This document shows, piece after piece, positions 43,134 to 51,226 of a stretch of DNA of 64,000 bases (its first letter is position 1; the number at the start of each line of letters is the position of its first letter). The notes under the pieces were generated by a model. It had not been told where the DNA came from and did no database searches. It saw nothing but the letters and a program-made list of their open reading frames with translations. The position numbers and the translations under genes were made by a program. This stretch comes from an uncultured Prevotellaceae bacterium (GTDB taxonomy: Bacteria > Bacteroidota > Bacteroidia > Bacteroidales > Muribaculaceae): the NCBI GenBank assembly GCA_900318345.1, contig ONKD01000006.1, positions 1 to 64,000 of the forward strand, in the 5' to 3' direction.

Positions 43134-43244
43134 TTACCCAGCGTAAACGACATTATTGAGCCACCACAGCAGCGCGAGCAGCGCCACCAGGATCAGGTCC
43201 AGCTTGAGGAAAAACCACGTGTAGTATCGTTTCTCGGGCGTCAT
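43134..43244 (-). CDS. 36-residue single-span membrane peptide
   Basis: ATG at 43244, two bases after the zinc-ribbon gene's stop, and TAA at 43134, 30 nt before the GNAT start. The protein has a short charged head (MTPEKRYYTW) and one strong membrane span (LKLDLILVALLALLWWLNN), ending in VVYAG. Close packing in the operon and the clean hydrophobic span support a real gene. Not a recognised family. Confidence 0.6.
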   Translation of the reverse strand: MTPEKRYYTWFFLKLDLILVALLALLWWLNNVVYAG

Positions 43245-43246
43245 GA

Positions 43247-44719
43247 TCAGTTAGCGTTTTTGGCCTTGTCATGCACCAGGTCATAGGTGATGGAGCCGTT
43301 GCTTGTCTTGATGAGCACATTGTTGTCACCGCTGAAGCTGATGCCGCTAGCCGCGCCGTTCTTGCCGCCATAGATGGTGAAATACTTGCGGGTATTCTTG
43401 TTGAAGCCCACTACCGAGCCCTTAGTGTCGAGGAAAACAAGGTAACGGTCGTTCTCGAGCTTGTCCTTGATTTCCTTCATGTTGATGATGGGCTTGTCAT
43501 ACTGGGTGGGCTTCATGCGCACTTCCTCGCCCTCCTTGAGCTTGTCCATGTTCTCGGCATTGTCATGGTCCCACTTGGCCTCGGCGTTTTCCTCGCCAGC
43601 CAGGGCTTTTTCTTCCTCTTCCTTGGCTTTGGCTTCCTCCTCGGCGTCAATCTCGTCCTGGGTAGCCACGCGAATCGCGCCTATGTTGGCTGCCTCTTGG
43701 GCGAGGAACGAGCGCTCGCTGGTGCCTGTGTTCTCGAGGGCACCACGGCAATAGACATACTGGCGTCCATCGGTGCGGGAGCGTATTTTTCCGTCATAGG
43801 TCAACGGGGTCAACTTCTTGCCCTCCAGGTCATAGAGGCACAGCGTTACCCTGCCGTTACCGCCCTCGCCAGCACCCTTGAGGTGGTTGAGGAAGGCAAA
43901 ATACAGGTATTCCTTGCCGTCCATGGTCACGGCGCGGGGCACATACATGGCATCGGTGATGAGCGACGAATTGTCCATGTTGATGATGCGCCCGTCATAG
44001 TACTTGGTCTGGGCCAGCTCGGTCTTCCAGCCACCGCCCTCGCGAGTGAGCTGGTAAATCTTGATGAATGGGCGGTCAACGTCGTCATTGAAGGTGACAC
44101 CCACGATGTGGTCGGGGTTATCGGGGTCGGTGCCGGCATAGCGCACGGCGCAGCCGATGTTGGCACCGTCGTCGGTCATCTGGTTGCGGCTGAGCTCAGC
44201 GCTCAGGATGGCCACGGGCTCCTGGCTGCTGTCGGCGATGACGGCGGCGCTGTCGGCCAGTGCCTGGTCGCGGTCGTTCTCGCGGCTGTTGCAGTGCTTC
44301 ATCATGCTGAGCAGGCCGATGATCAAGGCGCCCAATATGATGCAGATGATGAGGTTGCGGTTAAAGTTGGAGCGGGGAGCGCCATTGTCATCGTCGTCAT
44401 CATCATCATCGTCATCGTCATATTCGGGTTCCACGGGCTTGGCGGGCTGTTGCCAGGCGTTGGCGCGGCGTTGGGCGGCGCGCTGCTCATTGTAGGTGGT
44501 GCCAGCCGCGGGGGTAGGGGAGGCCGCGGGGCGCTCCTGGCGGGCGACATTCATCGCATTGTCGACGGCCTTGCCGCAATGGGGGCAGAACACCGATGTG
44601 GCAGGCATCAGCTCGTGGCAATAGCTGCACGGGATTTCGTTAGTAGTCATGCGGTAGCCGCAATGGTTGCAAAAGGCAGAGCCTTCGGGGACTTCATGTC
44701 CGCAATGTTGACATTTCAT
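43247..44719 (-). CDS. Zinc-ribbon membrane protein of unknown function
   Basis: 490 residues. Two zinc ribbons at the N-terminus: CQHCGHEVPEGSAFCNHCG (3-21) and CSYCHELMPATSVFCPHCG (31-49). An Ala/Pro/Arg-rich linker ends in an 11-residue aspartate run (about 102-112), then one membrane span (LIICIILGALIIGLLSMM, about 122-139), and a large external domain of beta-propeller-like or lipoprotein-like strands with a Glu/Lys/Ala-rich coiled segment (about 370-400). The ATG at 44719 begins directly at the first zinc ribbon; upstream in-frame codons begin with TTG. Topology puts the ribbons in the cytoplasm. First gene of the unit with the 36-residue peptide and the GNAT protein. Confidence 0.82.
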   Translation of the reverse strand: MKCQHCGHEVPEGSAFCNHCGYRMTTNEIPCSYCHELMPATSVFCPHCGKAVDNAMNVARQERPAASPTPAAGTTYNEQRAAQRRANAWQQPAKPVEPEYDDDDDDDDDDDNGAPRSNFNRNLIICIILGALIIGLLSMMKHCNSRENDRDQALADSAAVIADSSQEPVAILSAELSRNQMTDDGANIGCAVRYAGTDPDNPDHIVGVTFNDDVDRPFIKIYQLTREGGGWKTELAQTKYYDGRIINMDNSSLITDAMYVPRAVTMDGKEYLYFAFLNHLKGAGEGGNGRVTLCLYDLEGKKLTPLTYDGKIRSRTDGRQYVYCRGALENTGTSERSFLAQEAANIGAIRVATQDEIDAEEEAKAKEEEEKALAGEENAEAKWDHDNAENMDKLKEGEEVRMKPTQYDKPIINMKEIKDKLENDRYLVFLDTKGSVVGFNKNTRKYFTIYGGKNGAASGISFSGDNNVLIKTSNGSITYDLVHDKAKNAN

Positions 44720-44765
44720 AATCTTATTTTGATTGGTTGATGATGTTTCGTTTTGATTCAAACTG

Positions 44766-44773
44766 CAAAGGTA
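44766..44773 (-). promoter_or_regulatory. Promoter -7 element of the zinc-ribbon operon
   Basis: TACCTTTG on the minus strand, 46 nt before the ATG at 44719. Confidence 0.55.
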
Positions 44774-44862
44774 TTCAATAATCTTTGATTATTGTCCCAT
44801 TTTTCATCAAAAAACGACGATTTGGCCCTCCAGCGCATGAAAACCCAAACCATTTGGTCCTT

Positions 44863-45774
44863 TTACCGGGTGAGGGCGGCTGCGGTGAGGGCAGCGAGGC
44901 GGGCGTTGTTGAGCACCAGTTGGATGTTGCTGGCGAGGCTGTCGCCGCCGGTGAGGTCCTTGACCTTGGCCAGCAGGAAAGGTGTCGTTTCCTTGCCGCG
45001 GATGCCCAGGCGGTTGGCCTCGTCGATGGCTTCGTCGATAGCCTTGTTGATGACATCGGCGGGCATGGAGTACTCCTCGGGGATGGGGTTGGTCACGAGC
45101 ATACCACCCTGCAGACCCATCTCGAGTTTGGCGCGGAATGCCGCTGCCAAATCCTCGGGCGTGTCGATGCGGTAGTCCACCTTGAAACCGCTATGACGGG
45201 TGTAGAAGGCGGGTAATTCCTCGGTGCCATAGCCGATGACGGGAACACCCTTGGTCTCGAGGTATTCCAGCGTGAGCCCCAGGTCCAGGATGGACTTGGC
45301 CCCGGCACAGATGACCATGACGGGGGTCATGGCAAGTTCCTCAAGATCAGCGCTGATGTCCATGGTGGTCTCGGCACCGCGGTGCACGCCGCCGATGCCG
45401 CCAGTGGCAAACACCTTGATGCCTGCCATGGCCGCGATGATCATCGTGGTGGTGACTGTGGTGGCACCGTCCTCGCCGCGGGCGATGAGCACGGGCAGGT
45501 CGCGGCGCGAGGCTTTGGTCACGGCCTGGCCTTTCTTGCCCAGGTATTCGATTTCGTCGGGCGTGCAGCCGGCTTTGAGTTTGCCGCCAATGATGGCGAT
45601 GGTAGCGGGTGTGGCACCGTTGTCACGGATGGTCTGCTCTACCTTCAGCGCCGTTTCCACATTTTGCGGATAGGGCATACCGTGGGAGATGATGGTGGAC
45701 TCTAAAGCCACTACGGGCTTGCCCTCGTCAAGGGCTTTTTTCACTTCGGGTGAAATGGATAAATATTTGTTCAT
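44863..45774 (-). CDS. psuG: Pseudouridine-5'-phosphate glycosidase
   Basis: Breaks the C-C glycosidic bond of pseudouridine 5'-phosphate to give uracil and ribose 5-phosphate. 303 residues. Family hallmarks: VALESTIISHGMPYPQNVETA (about 22-42, ESTIISHG is diagnostic), KASRRDLPVLIARGEDGATTV (with the lysine and arginine of the active site), ATGGIGGVHRGAETTMDISADL and CAGAKSILDLGLTLEYLETKGVPVIGY. Four nucleotides after psuK, so the two act together in pseudouridine salvage from RNA turnover. The uracil released can be used by Upp encoded at 48786. Confidence 0.96.
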   Translation of the reverse strand: MNKYLSISPEVKKALDEGKPVVALESTIISHGMPYPQNVETALKVEQTIRDNGATPATIAIIGGKLKAGCTPDEIEYLGKKGQAVTKASRRDLPVLIARGEDGATTVTTTMIIAAMAGIKVFATGGIGGVHRGAETTMDISADLEELAMTPVMVICAGAKSILDLGLTLEYLETKGVPVIGYGTEELPAFYTRHSGFKVDYRIDTPEDLAAAFRAKLEMGLQGGMLVTNPIPEEYSMPADVINKAIDEAIDEANRLGIRGKETTPFLLAKVKDLTGGDSLASNIQLVLNNARLAALTAAALTR

Positions 45775-45778
45775 AGTT

Positions 45779-46672
45779 TTATAGATATTTGTTGATGTCG
45801 GGATTAACGGTTTGCTGGGAGAGTAGGGTAGCGTGAGCGGCCCGCAGCCCTATCTGGGCGCACTCGGGGAAGGGCGTTTGCCCCAGCAGGCCGTGGACCA
45901 CGCCAGCCATGAAGGCATCGCCAGCGCCCGTGGTGTTGACCACATGGGTGGGGATGGCGGGCAGATGCTGGCTGAGGGTGTCGTTACTGCAATACACGCC
46001 CTCGCTGCCCAGGGTGATATAAACCTCCTGAACACCCATCGCGGTGAGTTGGTCGGCGGCTTCCCTGGCGTTATCGCATCGGGTGACCGCCTGGGCCTCC
46101 TGGATGTTGAGTTTCAAAGCGTGGAGCCGCCCCGTGGCGCTTTGCCGCAGGGCAGTAATCACGCGAGGCGCTTTGGCGGTGCTAACGGTGTCAACAAGCA
46201 GCGGCGCCTTGCAGTGGTCGATAAGGTATTGCAGGGCCTCGATAGAGATGTTGGTGTCGGCAACGACGGCAGCCGAGCCATTGATGGTATCGATGCGCTG
46301 CTCCAGGAAGGCTGGGGTGAGGTGGGCAATAATGTCGGTATCGGCCACGGCAGCCCGCATCTCGCCAAACATGTCGTTTACGCACAGGTACAGGCCGTTA
46401 CGCTGCCCCTCCATGCGTTCGGCCAGCGACAGGTCGAGCCCGATGGCCTCACACTCGCGGTGGCACATCTCGCCGAAGATGTCACCCCCAAACACGCTCA
46501 CAAATTTCACATCATTGCCCATGAGCAACAGGTTGTGGGCGATGTTGCGCGCCACGCCCCCGCAACCCATGGTCACATGGCCAGGTACCGAGTCGGCGGG
46601 AACAAACGGTGCCGTCAAAGCCGCCGAAATGTCCATGTTTACCCCACCGATAACTGTCACATATTTGTTCAT
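45779..46672 (-). CDS. psuK: PfkB-family pseudouridine kinase
   Basis: Phosphorylates pseudouridine to its 5'-phosphate for PsuG. 297 residues, ribokinase fold. N-terminal GGVNMDISAAL and the CGGVARNIAHNL motif (about 34-45) recognise the nucleoside; the C-terminal anion-hole signature NTTGAGDAFMAGVVHGL (about 248-264) holds the catalytic aspartate. The kinase alone could be called a general PfkB sugar kinase, but the direct operon link to psuG makes pseudouridine the likely substrate. Own promoter upstream. Confidence 0.93.
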   Translation of the reverse strand: MNKYVTVIGGVNMDISAALTAPFVPADSVPGHVTMGCGGVARNIAHNLLLMGNDVKFVSVFGGDIFGEMCHRECEAIGLDLSLAERMEGQRNGLYLCVNDMFGEMRAAVADTDIIAHLTPAFLEQRIDTINGSAAVVADTNISIEALQYLIDHCKAPLLVDTVSTAKAPRVITALRQSATGRLHALKLNIQEAQAVTRCDNAREAADQLTAMGVQEVYITLGSEGVYCSNDTLSQHLPAIPTHVVNTTGAGDAFMAGVVHGLLGQTPFPECAQIGLRAAHATLLSQQTVNPDINKYL

Positions 46673-46701
46673 AAGTTGTTCTTTTCCCTTAATTCAGTAG
46701 G

Positions 46702-46733
46702 CAAAGTTACCACATCTTGTCCATTTCTCCAAA
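46702..46733 (-). promoter_or_regulatory. Promoter of psuK-psuG
   Basis: On the minus strand: TTTG (46733-46730), 20-nt gap, TAACTTTG (46709-46702), 30 nt before the psuK ATG. Confidence 0.7.
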
Positions 46734-46836
46734 TCACGTTTTTTAAATGGCATTCATCAACCGCAATAGAGCGCCTGCCTTTTTGCCATGAGAAAGGCTC
46801 CACCGCCTCATGGCAAATCAAAAAAATGCTTATTTG

Positions 46837-46868
46837 TTTGTCATTACGCTCACCTTGCACTATCTTTG
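46837..46868 (+). promoter_or_regulatory. Promoter of the SDR gene
   Basis: TTTG (46837-46840), 20-nt gap, TATCTTTG (46861-46868). It lies about 39 nt before the ATG at 46907. Confidence 0.75.
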
Positions 46869-46906
46869 CGGGTTGGAAAGAAAAGAACCATAAAACTAAA
46901 ACGATT

Positions 46907-47767
46907 ATGATGACCGACAATAATCAAGTGGTGGATGCTGACATGGCGCCGTTGTATATCGTCACGGGTTCGACCGACAGCATGGGTAGCGTCATCACGC
47001 GCAAACTTGCCGAGCAGGGCAAGGCCGTGTTACTCGCCAGCCGCGATATCAAGAAAGCCGAGAGCTATGCCGCTCAACTGCGCACTGTGACCCGCAACAA
47101 GGATATCACATGCCTGCAACTCGACTTGAACTCTTTTGAATTGGTCAAAGACTTTGTGAAGCGCTTGCGGGCGTTGAATCGTCCTGTTGCTGCGCTCATC
47201 AACAATGCTGGCCTGCTGCCTCGCCGCAGCGAGATTTCTGAGAATGGTTTTGAGCACTCGGTACAGGTCAACTACCTGAGCACGGTGTTGTTGTCGATGC
47301 TGGTCTATCCGCTCATCAACGAGGGTGGTAGCATCATCTTGTCAACCAGCGTGTCGCGCCGCTTTGTCACGCTGCCCTATGAGTTCCCGGCCGTGTCCCA
47401 CTTCACGCCTTGGGGTGCCTATGCCCAGAGCAAGTTGGCGCTGACGCTGTTCTCGATTTACATGTCGAGCGTGATGAAGACCCGCCGCGTGAAGGTGAAC
47501 TGCGTCAATCCTGGCCTGCTCAAGAGCGGCGCCCTGGCCATGTCGCGCTGGATGGACCGCGTGCCCGACTACCTGAGCCGCAACATCCCCAGCCCTGAGG
47601 CTGGCGTCGTGCCCACCTTGCGCGCCCTGGAGAGCAACGAGACGGGTTACCTGTTCTCGGGTACCGACAAGCAGGTCAAGACCAGCACTATGCTCAAGAA
47701 CCGCGAGATGTTCATCCGTGTGTGCAACGACACAATGCGCATCTTGAAAGAATATCTTGACAAGTAA
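46907..47767 (+). CDS. Short-chain dehydrogenase/reductase family protein
   Basis: 286 residues, Rossmann-fold SDR. The cofactor loop reads VTGSTDSMGSVITRKLAEQG (about 19-38), a variant of TGxxxGIG in which Met replaces the usual Ile; NNAG is at about 105-108; the catalytic tetrad residues are visible as ILSTSVS (Ser, about 145) and GAYAQSKLAL (Tyr-x-x-x-Lys, about 171-175). N-C-V-N-P-G-L-L follows. Similar to SDRs annotated as retinol dehydrogenase-like or oxidoreductases of unknown substrate in Bacteroidales. ATG at 46907 or 46910; the frame stays open far upstream but the promoter at 46837-46868 sets the start here. A terminator follows. Confidence 0.9.
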   Translation: MMTDNNQVVDADMAPLYIVTGSTDSMGSVITRKLAEQGKAVLLASRDIKKAESYAAQLRTVTRNKDITCLQLDLNSFELVKDFVKRLRALNRPVAALINNAGLLPRRSEISENGFEHSVQVNYLSTVLLSMLVYPLINEGGSIILSTSVSRRFVTLPYEFPAVSHFTPWGAYAQSKLALTLFSIYMSSVMKTRRVKVNCVNPGLLKSGALAMSRWMDRVPDYLSRNIPSPEAGVVPTLRALESNETGYLFSGTDKQVKTSTMLKNREMFIRVCNDTMRILKEYLDK

Positions 47768-47776
47768 TTATTAATG

Positions 47777-47806
47777 AGTGGATTTCATGTGAATCCACTT
47801 TTTTTG
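47777..47806 (+). terminator. Terminator after the SDR gene
   Basis: AGTGGATT (47777-47784) and AATCCACT (47792-47799) form a stem, followed by a run of T. It separates the SDR gene from ribF. Confidence 0.8.
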
Positions 47807-47833
47807 CAACCTTATATCGCTGAACTATAGGGA

Positions 47834-48775
47834 ATGAGGATACTGGGCGAACACGACCACCTGCCGCAGGGCAGCACAGTCGCTACGATAGGCATGTTTG
47901 ATGGGGTACACCGTGGGCATGTCTTGCTGGTCGATTTCCTTAAACGTCAAGCCGAGCAGGCGGGCAAACAGTCATTGGTGATCACCTTCAGGCACCATCC
48001 GCGCCAGGTGTTACATCCCGATGGCGCTTTCCGCCTTATTATGCCAACTGAGGATCGGTTAAAGCATCTTGGGGCTTTGGATCCTGACTTGCTGTTGCCG
48101 CTTGACTTCACCCGCGAGCTCTCGCAGCTCGACTCTTATCAGTTTATTGAATTATTGCATGACCGCTGGGGCGTGGACATGCTGGTGGCTGGCTATAACC
48201 ACCGGTTTGGCCACAGCCGGGGCGAGACATTTGAGGATTACCGCCGTCATGGTGAGCGCCTGGGCGTGAGAGTCATCAAGGCGCCCGAGTACTTGGGGGA
48301 ATATGCCCCTGTGAGCTCTACCATCATCCGCAACCTCATCAGCGCCGGCAAGGTGGCCGACGCCTTGCACTGCATGGGGCATCCGTTTACCCTCAAGGGC
48401 AAGGTGGTGCACGGCTTCCACAATGGGCGCGGTCTGGGTTTCCCAACGGCTAATGTGGGCGAGATTGACCCGCAGGTGCTGTTGCCCCACAACGGCGCTT
48501 ATGCCGTGCTGGCCCATGTGGGCGGCGAGGTATTGCAGGGCATGGTGAACATCGGCAAGCGTCCCACGCTCGACAACGGCGACCAGTTGAGCATCGAGGT
48601 CAATCTGTTTGACTTTGACCGCGATATCTATGGCGAGGCTATCGCGCTGGAGTTCATCAGCTTCTTGAGGCTGGAATTTAAGATGTGCGGCCTCGATGAG
48701 CTCAAGCATCAGCTCACGCTTGACCGCGACAACGCCAAGCGCCTGTTACATGAATATTTAACCACTAAAAAATAA
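47834..48775 (+). CDS. ribF: Bifunctional riboflavin kinase/FAD synthetase
   Basis: Makes FMN and then FAD from riboflavin. 313 residues, the typical bacterial length. N-terminal nucleotidyltransferase domain with TIGMFDGVHRGHVLLVDFL (about 17-35), ITFRHHPRQVL (about 50-60) and NHRFGHSRGETF (about 120-131); C-terminal flavokinase domain with GHPFTLKGKVVHGFHNGRGL (about 178-197), GFPTANVG, GAYAVLAHVG and NIGKRPTLDNG. Eleven nucleotides before upp; the two probably share a transcript. Confidence 0.96.
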   Translation: MRILGEHDHLPQGSTVATIGMFDGVHRGHVLLVDFLKRQAEQAGKQSLVITFRHHPRQVLHPDGAFRLIMPTEDRLKHLGALDPDLLLPLDFTRELSQLDSYQFIELLHDRWGVDMLVAGYNHRFGHSRGETFEDYRRHGERLGVRVIKAPEYLGEYAPVSSTIIRNLISAGKVADALHCMGHPFTLKGKVVHGFHNGRGLGFPTANVGEIDPQVLLPHNGAYAVLAHVGGEVLQGMVNIGKRPTLDNGDQLSIEVNLFDFDRDIYGEAIALEFISFLRLEFKMCGLDELKHQLTLDRDNAKRLLHEYLTTKK

Positions 48776-48785
48776 AACGACCAAA

Positions 48786-49442
48786 ATGGACATTATCAAT
48801 CTGTGTGACCAAAACTCGCTCGTGGGTCAGTTCATGAGCGAAATCCGCAATAAGGATTTGCAGCAGGAGCGCCTGCGTTTCCGCGCCAATATCCAGCGTC
48901 TGGGTCAGATTATGGCCTACGAAATCTCTAAAAGGCTCATTTATAGCACAGTGGGTGTTACCACTCCGCTGGGCGTGAAGCAGTGCAATGTATTGGACGA
49001 CCGCGTGGTGCTGGCCACATTGTTGCGCGCTGGCCTGCCGTTCCACGAGGGCTTTTTGAATTTCTTTGACGGCGCTGAGAACGCATTTGTGTCGGCCTAC
49101 AGGAAATATTTCCCCAAGACCGATGACTTTGTCGTCCACATCGAGTACATCGCCAGCCCGCGCCTTGACGACAAGACGCTGATCATCGTTGACCCGATGC
49201 TGGCCACCGGCTCATCGATGGAGCTCGCCTATCAGGCGCTGGTGACTAAGGGCCATCCCGCCCATATCCACGTGGCAAGCGTTGTGGCTACGCCTAAGGC
49301 CATCGAGGTCGTGCGTCAGCATCTGCCCGAGGACAGGACCACGCTGTGGACCTGTGACATTGACAACGAACTCAACGAGCACAGCTACATCGTTCCCGGC
49401 CTGGGCGACTGCGGCGACCTGCTCTACGGCGAGAAAGAATAA
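48786..49442 (+). CDS. upp: Uracil phosphoribosyltransferase
   Basis: Salvages uracil: uracil plus PRPP gives UMP. 218 residues. PRPP-binding loop IIVDPMLATGSSMELA (about 136-151), earlier conserved LRAGLPFHEGFL (about 80-91) and the uracil-recognition C-terminal YIVPGLGDCGDLLYG. Likely in one unit with ribF. The uracil can come from PsuG (44863), so two steps of pseudouridine salvage are encoded within 4 kb. Confidence 0.96.
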   Translation: MDIINLCDQNSLVGQFMSEIRNKDLQQERLRFRANIQRLGQIMAYEISKRLIYSTVGVTTPLGVKQCNVLDDRVVLATLLRAGLPFHEGFLNFFDGAENAFVSAYRKYFPKTDDFVVHIEYIASPRLDDKTLIIVDPMLATGSSMELAYQALVTKGHPAHIHVASVVATPKAIEVVRQHLPEDRTTLWTCDIDNELNEHSYIVPGLGDCGDLLYGEKE

Positions 49443-49500
49443 CTAACGGTTAGAAACTAAGTACAAGTGACTTAGGACTAGCGCCTAAAAGACTAAAATA
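49443..49500. repeat. Heptamer-like repeats before nadB
   Basis: GTGACTTAGGACTAG and CTAAAAGACTAAAATA precede the nadB ATG. The same order (GTGACTTA, then ACTAAAA units, then ATG) is seen before the susD-like genes at 9226 and 22155. Confidence 0.45.
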
Positions 49501-51093
49501 ATGGTACGCAAATATGATTACCTCATCATCGGCTCGGGTGTGGCCGGTATGAGTTTTGCCCTCAAGGTGGCAAAAACAGGGACTGTGGCACTCGTGTGTA
49601 AGTCCAAGATGGAAGAGGCCAATACCGACCTGGCCCAAGGCGGTGTCGCCACCGTAACCAACCTCGAGGTGGACAACTTTGACAAGCACATCCACGACAC
49701 CATGGTCGCCGGCGACTGGCTCAGCGACCCCGAGGCCGTGAAGAAGGTCGTTACCGAGGCTCCCAGCCAGATCCAGGAACTGCTGGGCTGGGGCGTGGAC
49801 TTTGACAGGAACGAGAAGGGCGAGTTTGACTTGCACCGCGAGGGCGGCCACAGCGAGTTCCGCATCCTGCACCATGCCGACAACACGGGCCACGAGATCC
49901 AGGTGTCGCTCATCAAGACGGTCAAGAACCACCCTAATATCGATATCTATGAGGACCACTTCGCTGTGGAGATCCTCACCCAGCACCACTTGGGCAAAAT
50001 CGTGACGCGCCGCACGCCCGGCATCGAGTGCTATGGCGCCTATGTGCTCAATCAGGAAACGGGCGAGGTCGATACATTCCTGTCCCGCGTGACGTTGATG
50101 GCAACGGGTGGCGTTGGTTGTGTTTATCACACCACGACCAACCCGCTGGTGGCAACCGGTGACGGCATCGCCATGGTCTATCGTGCCAAGGGCACGGTCC
50201 AGGATATGGAGTTCGTACAGTTCCATCCCACAGCCTTGTATCACCCCGGCGACCGTCCCGCGTTTCTCATCACCGAAGCCATGCGCGGTTATGGCGGCGT
50301 GTTGCGCAACCTGGGCGGCGAGGAGTTCATGCAGAAGTATGACCCGCGCCTCTCGCTCGCTCCCCGTGACGTGGTGGCCCGCGCCATCGATAACGAGATG
50401 AAGCAGCGAGGCGAGGACCACGTCTATCTCGACGTGACCCACAAGGACCCCGAGGAGACCAAGCATCACTTCCCCAACATCTACAAGCACTGCTTGGATT
50501 TGGGTATCGATATTACCAAGGAGTATATCCCCGTGGTGCCCGCGGCCCATTACATGTGCGGCGGCATCAAGGTCGACCTGAACGCCTGCTCGAGCATCAA
50601 GCGCCTGTATGCTGTGGGCGAGTGCTCATGCACAGGCCTGCATGGCGGCAACCGCCTGGCGAGCAATTCGCTCATTGAGGCGGTTGTGTATGCCGACGCT
50701 GCGGCCAAGCATGCCACTGAACACCTCAACGAGTACACTTGGCGCGAGGACATCCCCGCCTGGGACGATGCTGGCACGACCCACCCCGAGGAGATGGTGC
50801 TCATCAGCCAGAGCGAGAAGGAAGTGGGTGAGATCATGGCAACCTACGTGGGCATCGTGCGCAGCAATTTGCGTCTCGACAGGGCCTGGAACCGACTGGA
50901 TATCCTCTATGAGGAGACCGAGAAACTCTTCAAGACCAGCAAGGTGTCGCGCCGCATCTGCGAGTTGCGCAACATCATCAACGTGGCCTATCTCATCACC
51001 CGCCAGGCCAAGGACCGCAAGGAATCCCGCGGCTTGCATTACACCATTGACTATCCTCCTCAACCCAAGAGCGAGGACGACCTCAAGCTGTAA
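49501..51093 (+). CDS. nadB: L-aspartate oxidase
   Basis: First step of de novo NAD synthesis: oxidises L-aspartate to iminoaspartate using FAD. 530 residues. N-terminal FAD-binding GSGVAGMSFALKVA (about 12-25) and the substrate loop KSKMEEANTDLAQGGVATV (about 36-54); HREGGHSEFRILHHADNTG (about 113-131), TGGVGCVYHTTTNPLVATGDG, HPTALYHPGDRPAFLITEAMRG, and CGGIKVDLNACSSIKRLYAVGE; the C-terminal helical domain ends in DYPPQP. No nadA or nadC in this window. The NAD it helps to make would be the substrate of NadK (11280). Confidence 0.96.
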   Translation: MVRKYDYLIIGSGVAGMSFALKVAKTGTVALVCKSKMEEANTDLAQGGVATVTNLEVDNFDKHIHDTMVAGDWLSDPEAVKKVVTEAPSQIQELLGWGVDFDRNEKGEFDLHREGGHSEFRILHHADNTGHEIQVSLIKTVKNHPNIDIYEDHFAVEILTQHHLGKIVTRRTPGIECYGAYVLNQETGEVDTFLSRVTLMATGGVGCVYHTTTNPLVATGDGIAMVYRAKGTVQDMEFVQFHPTALYHPGDRPAFLITEAMRGYGGVLRNLGGEEFMQKYDPRLSLAPRDVVARAIDNEMKQRGEDHVYLDVTHKDPEETKHHFPNIYKHCLDLGIDITKEYIPVVPAAHYMCGGIKVDLNACSSIKRLYAVGECSCTGLHGGNRLASNSLIEAVVYADAAAKHATEHLNEYTWREDIPAWDDAGTTHPEEMVLISQSEKEVGEIMATYVGIVRSNLRLDRAWNRLDILYEETEKLFKTSKVSRRICELRNIINVAYLITRQAKDRKESRGLHYTIDYPPQPKSEDDLKL

Positions 51094-51115
51094 GTCTTTC
51101 AAATATACGGTAACA

Positions 51116-51164
51116 AACAACCACGCCAACGGGATTCAGGTCTCGCTGGCGCGGCTGTTTTATT
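51116..51164. terminator. Bidirectional terminator, nadB / muramidase
   Basis: AACAACCACGCCAAC (51116-51130) and GCTGGCGCGGCTGTT (51145-51159) are complementary apart from three positions that are G-U pairs in the minus-strand RNA. T runs flank it on both strands. It lies 22 nt after nadB and 62 nt after the convergent gene. Confidence 0.75.
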
Positions 51165-51226
51165 GATCGTCGGCAGCTTGTAGAAATCATCGAAGTGATT
51201 TGTCGAGCTAGCCGATGAATGGGTTA

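Noticed and set aside
43271-44740. 489-codon open frame opposite the zinc-ribbon gene
   Set aside because: Shadow frame; the minus strand has zinc-ribbon motifs and operon structure.
45833-46906. Upstream extension of the SDR gene by about 350 codons
   Set aside because: It runs antisense through psuK, and a complete promoter (46837-46868) lies just before the ATG at 46907.
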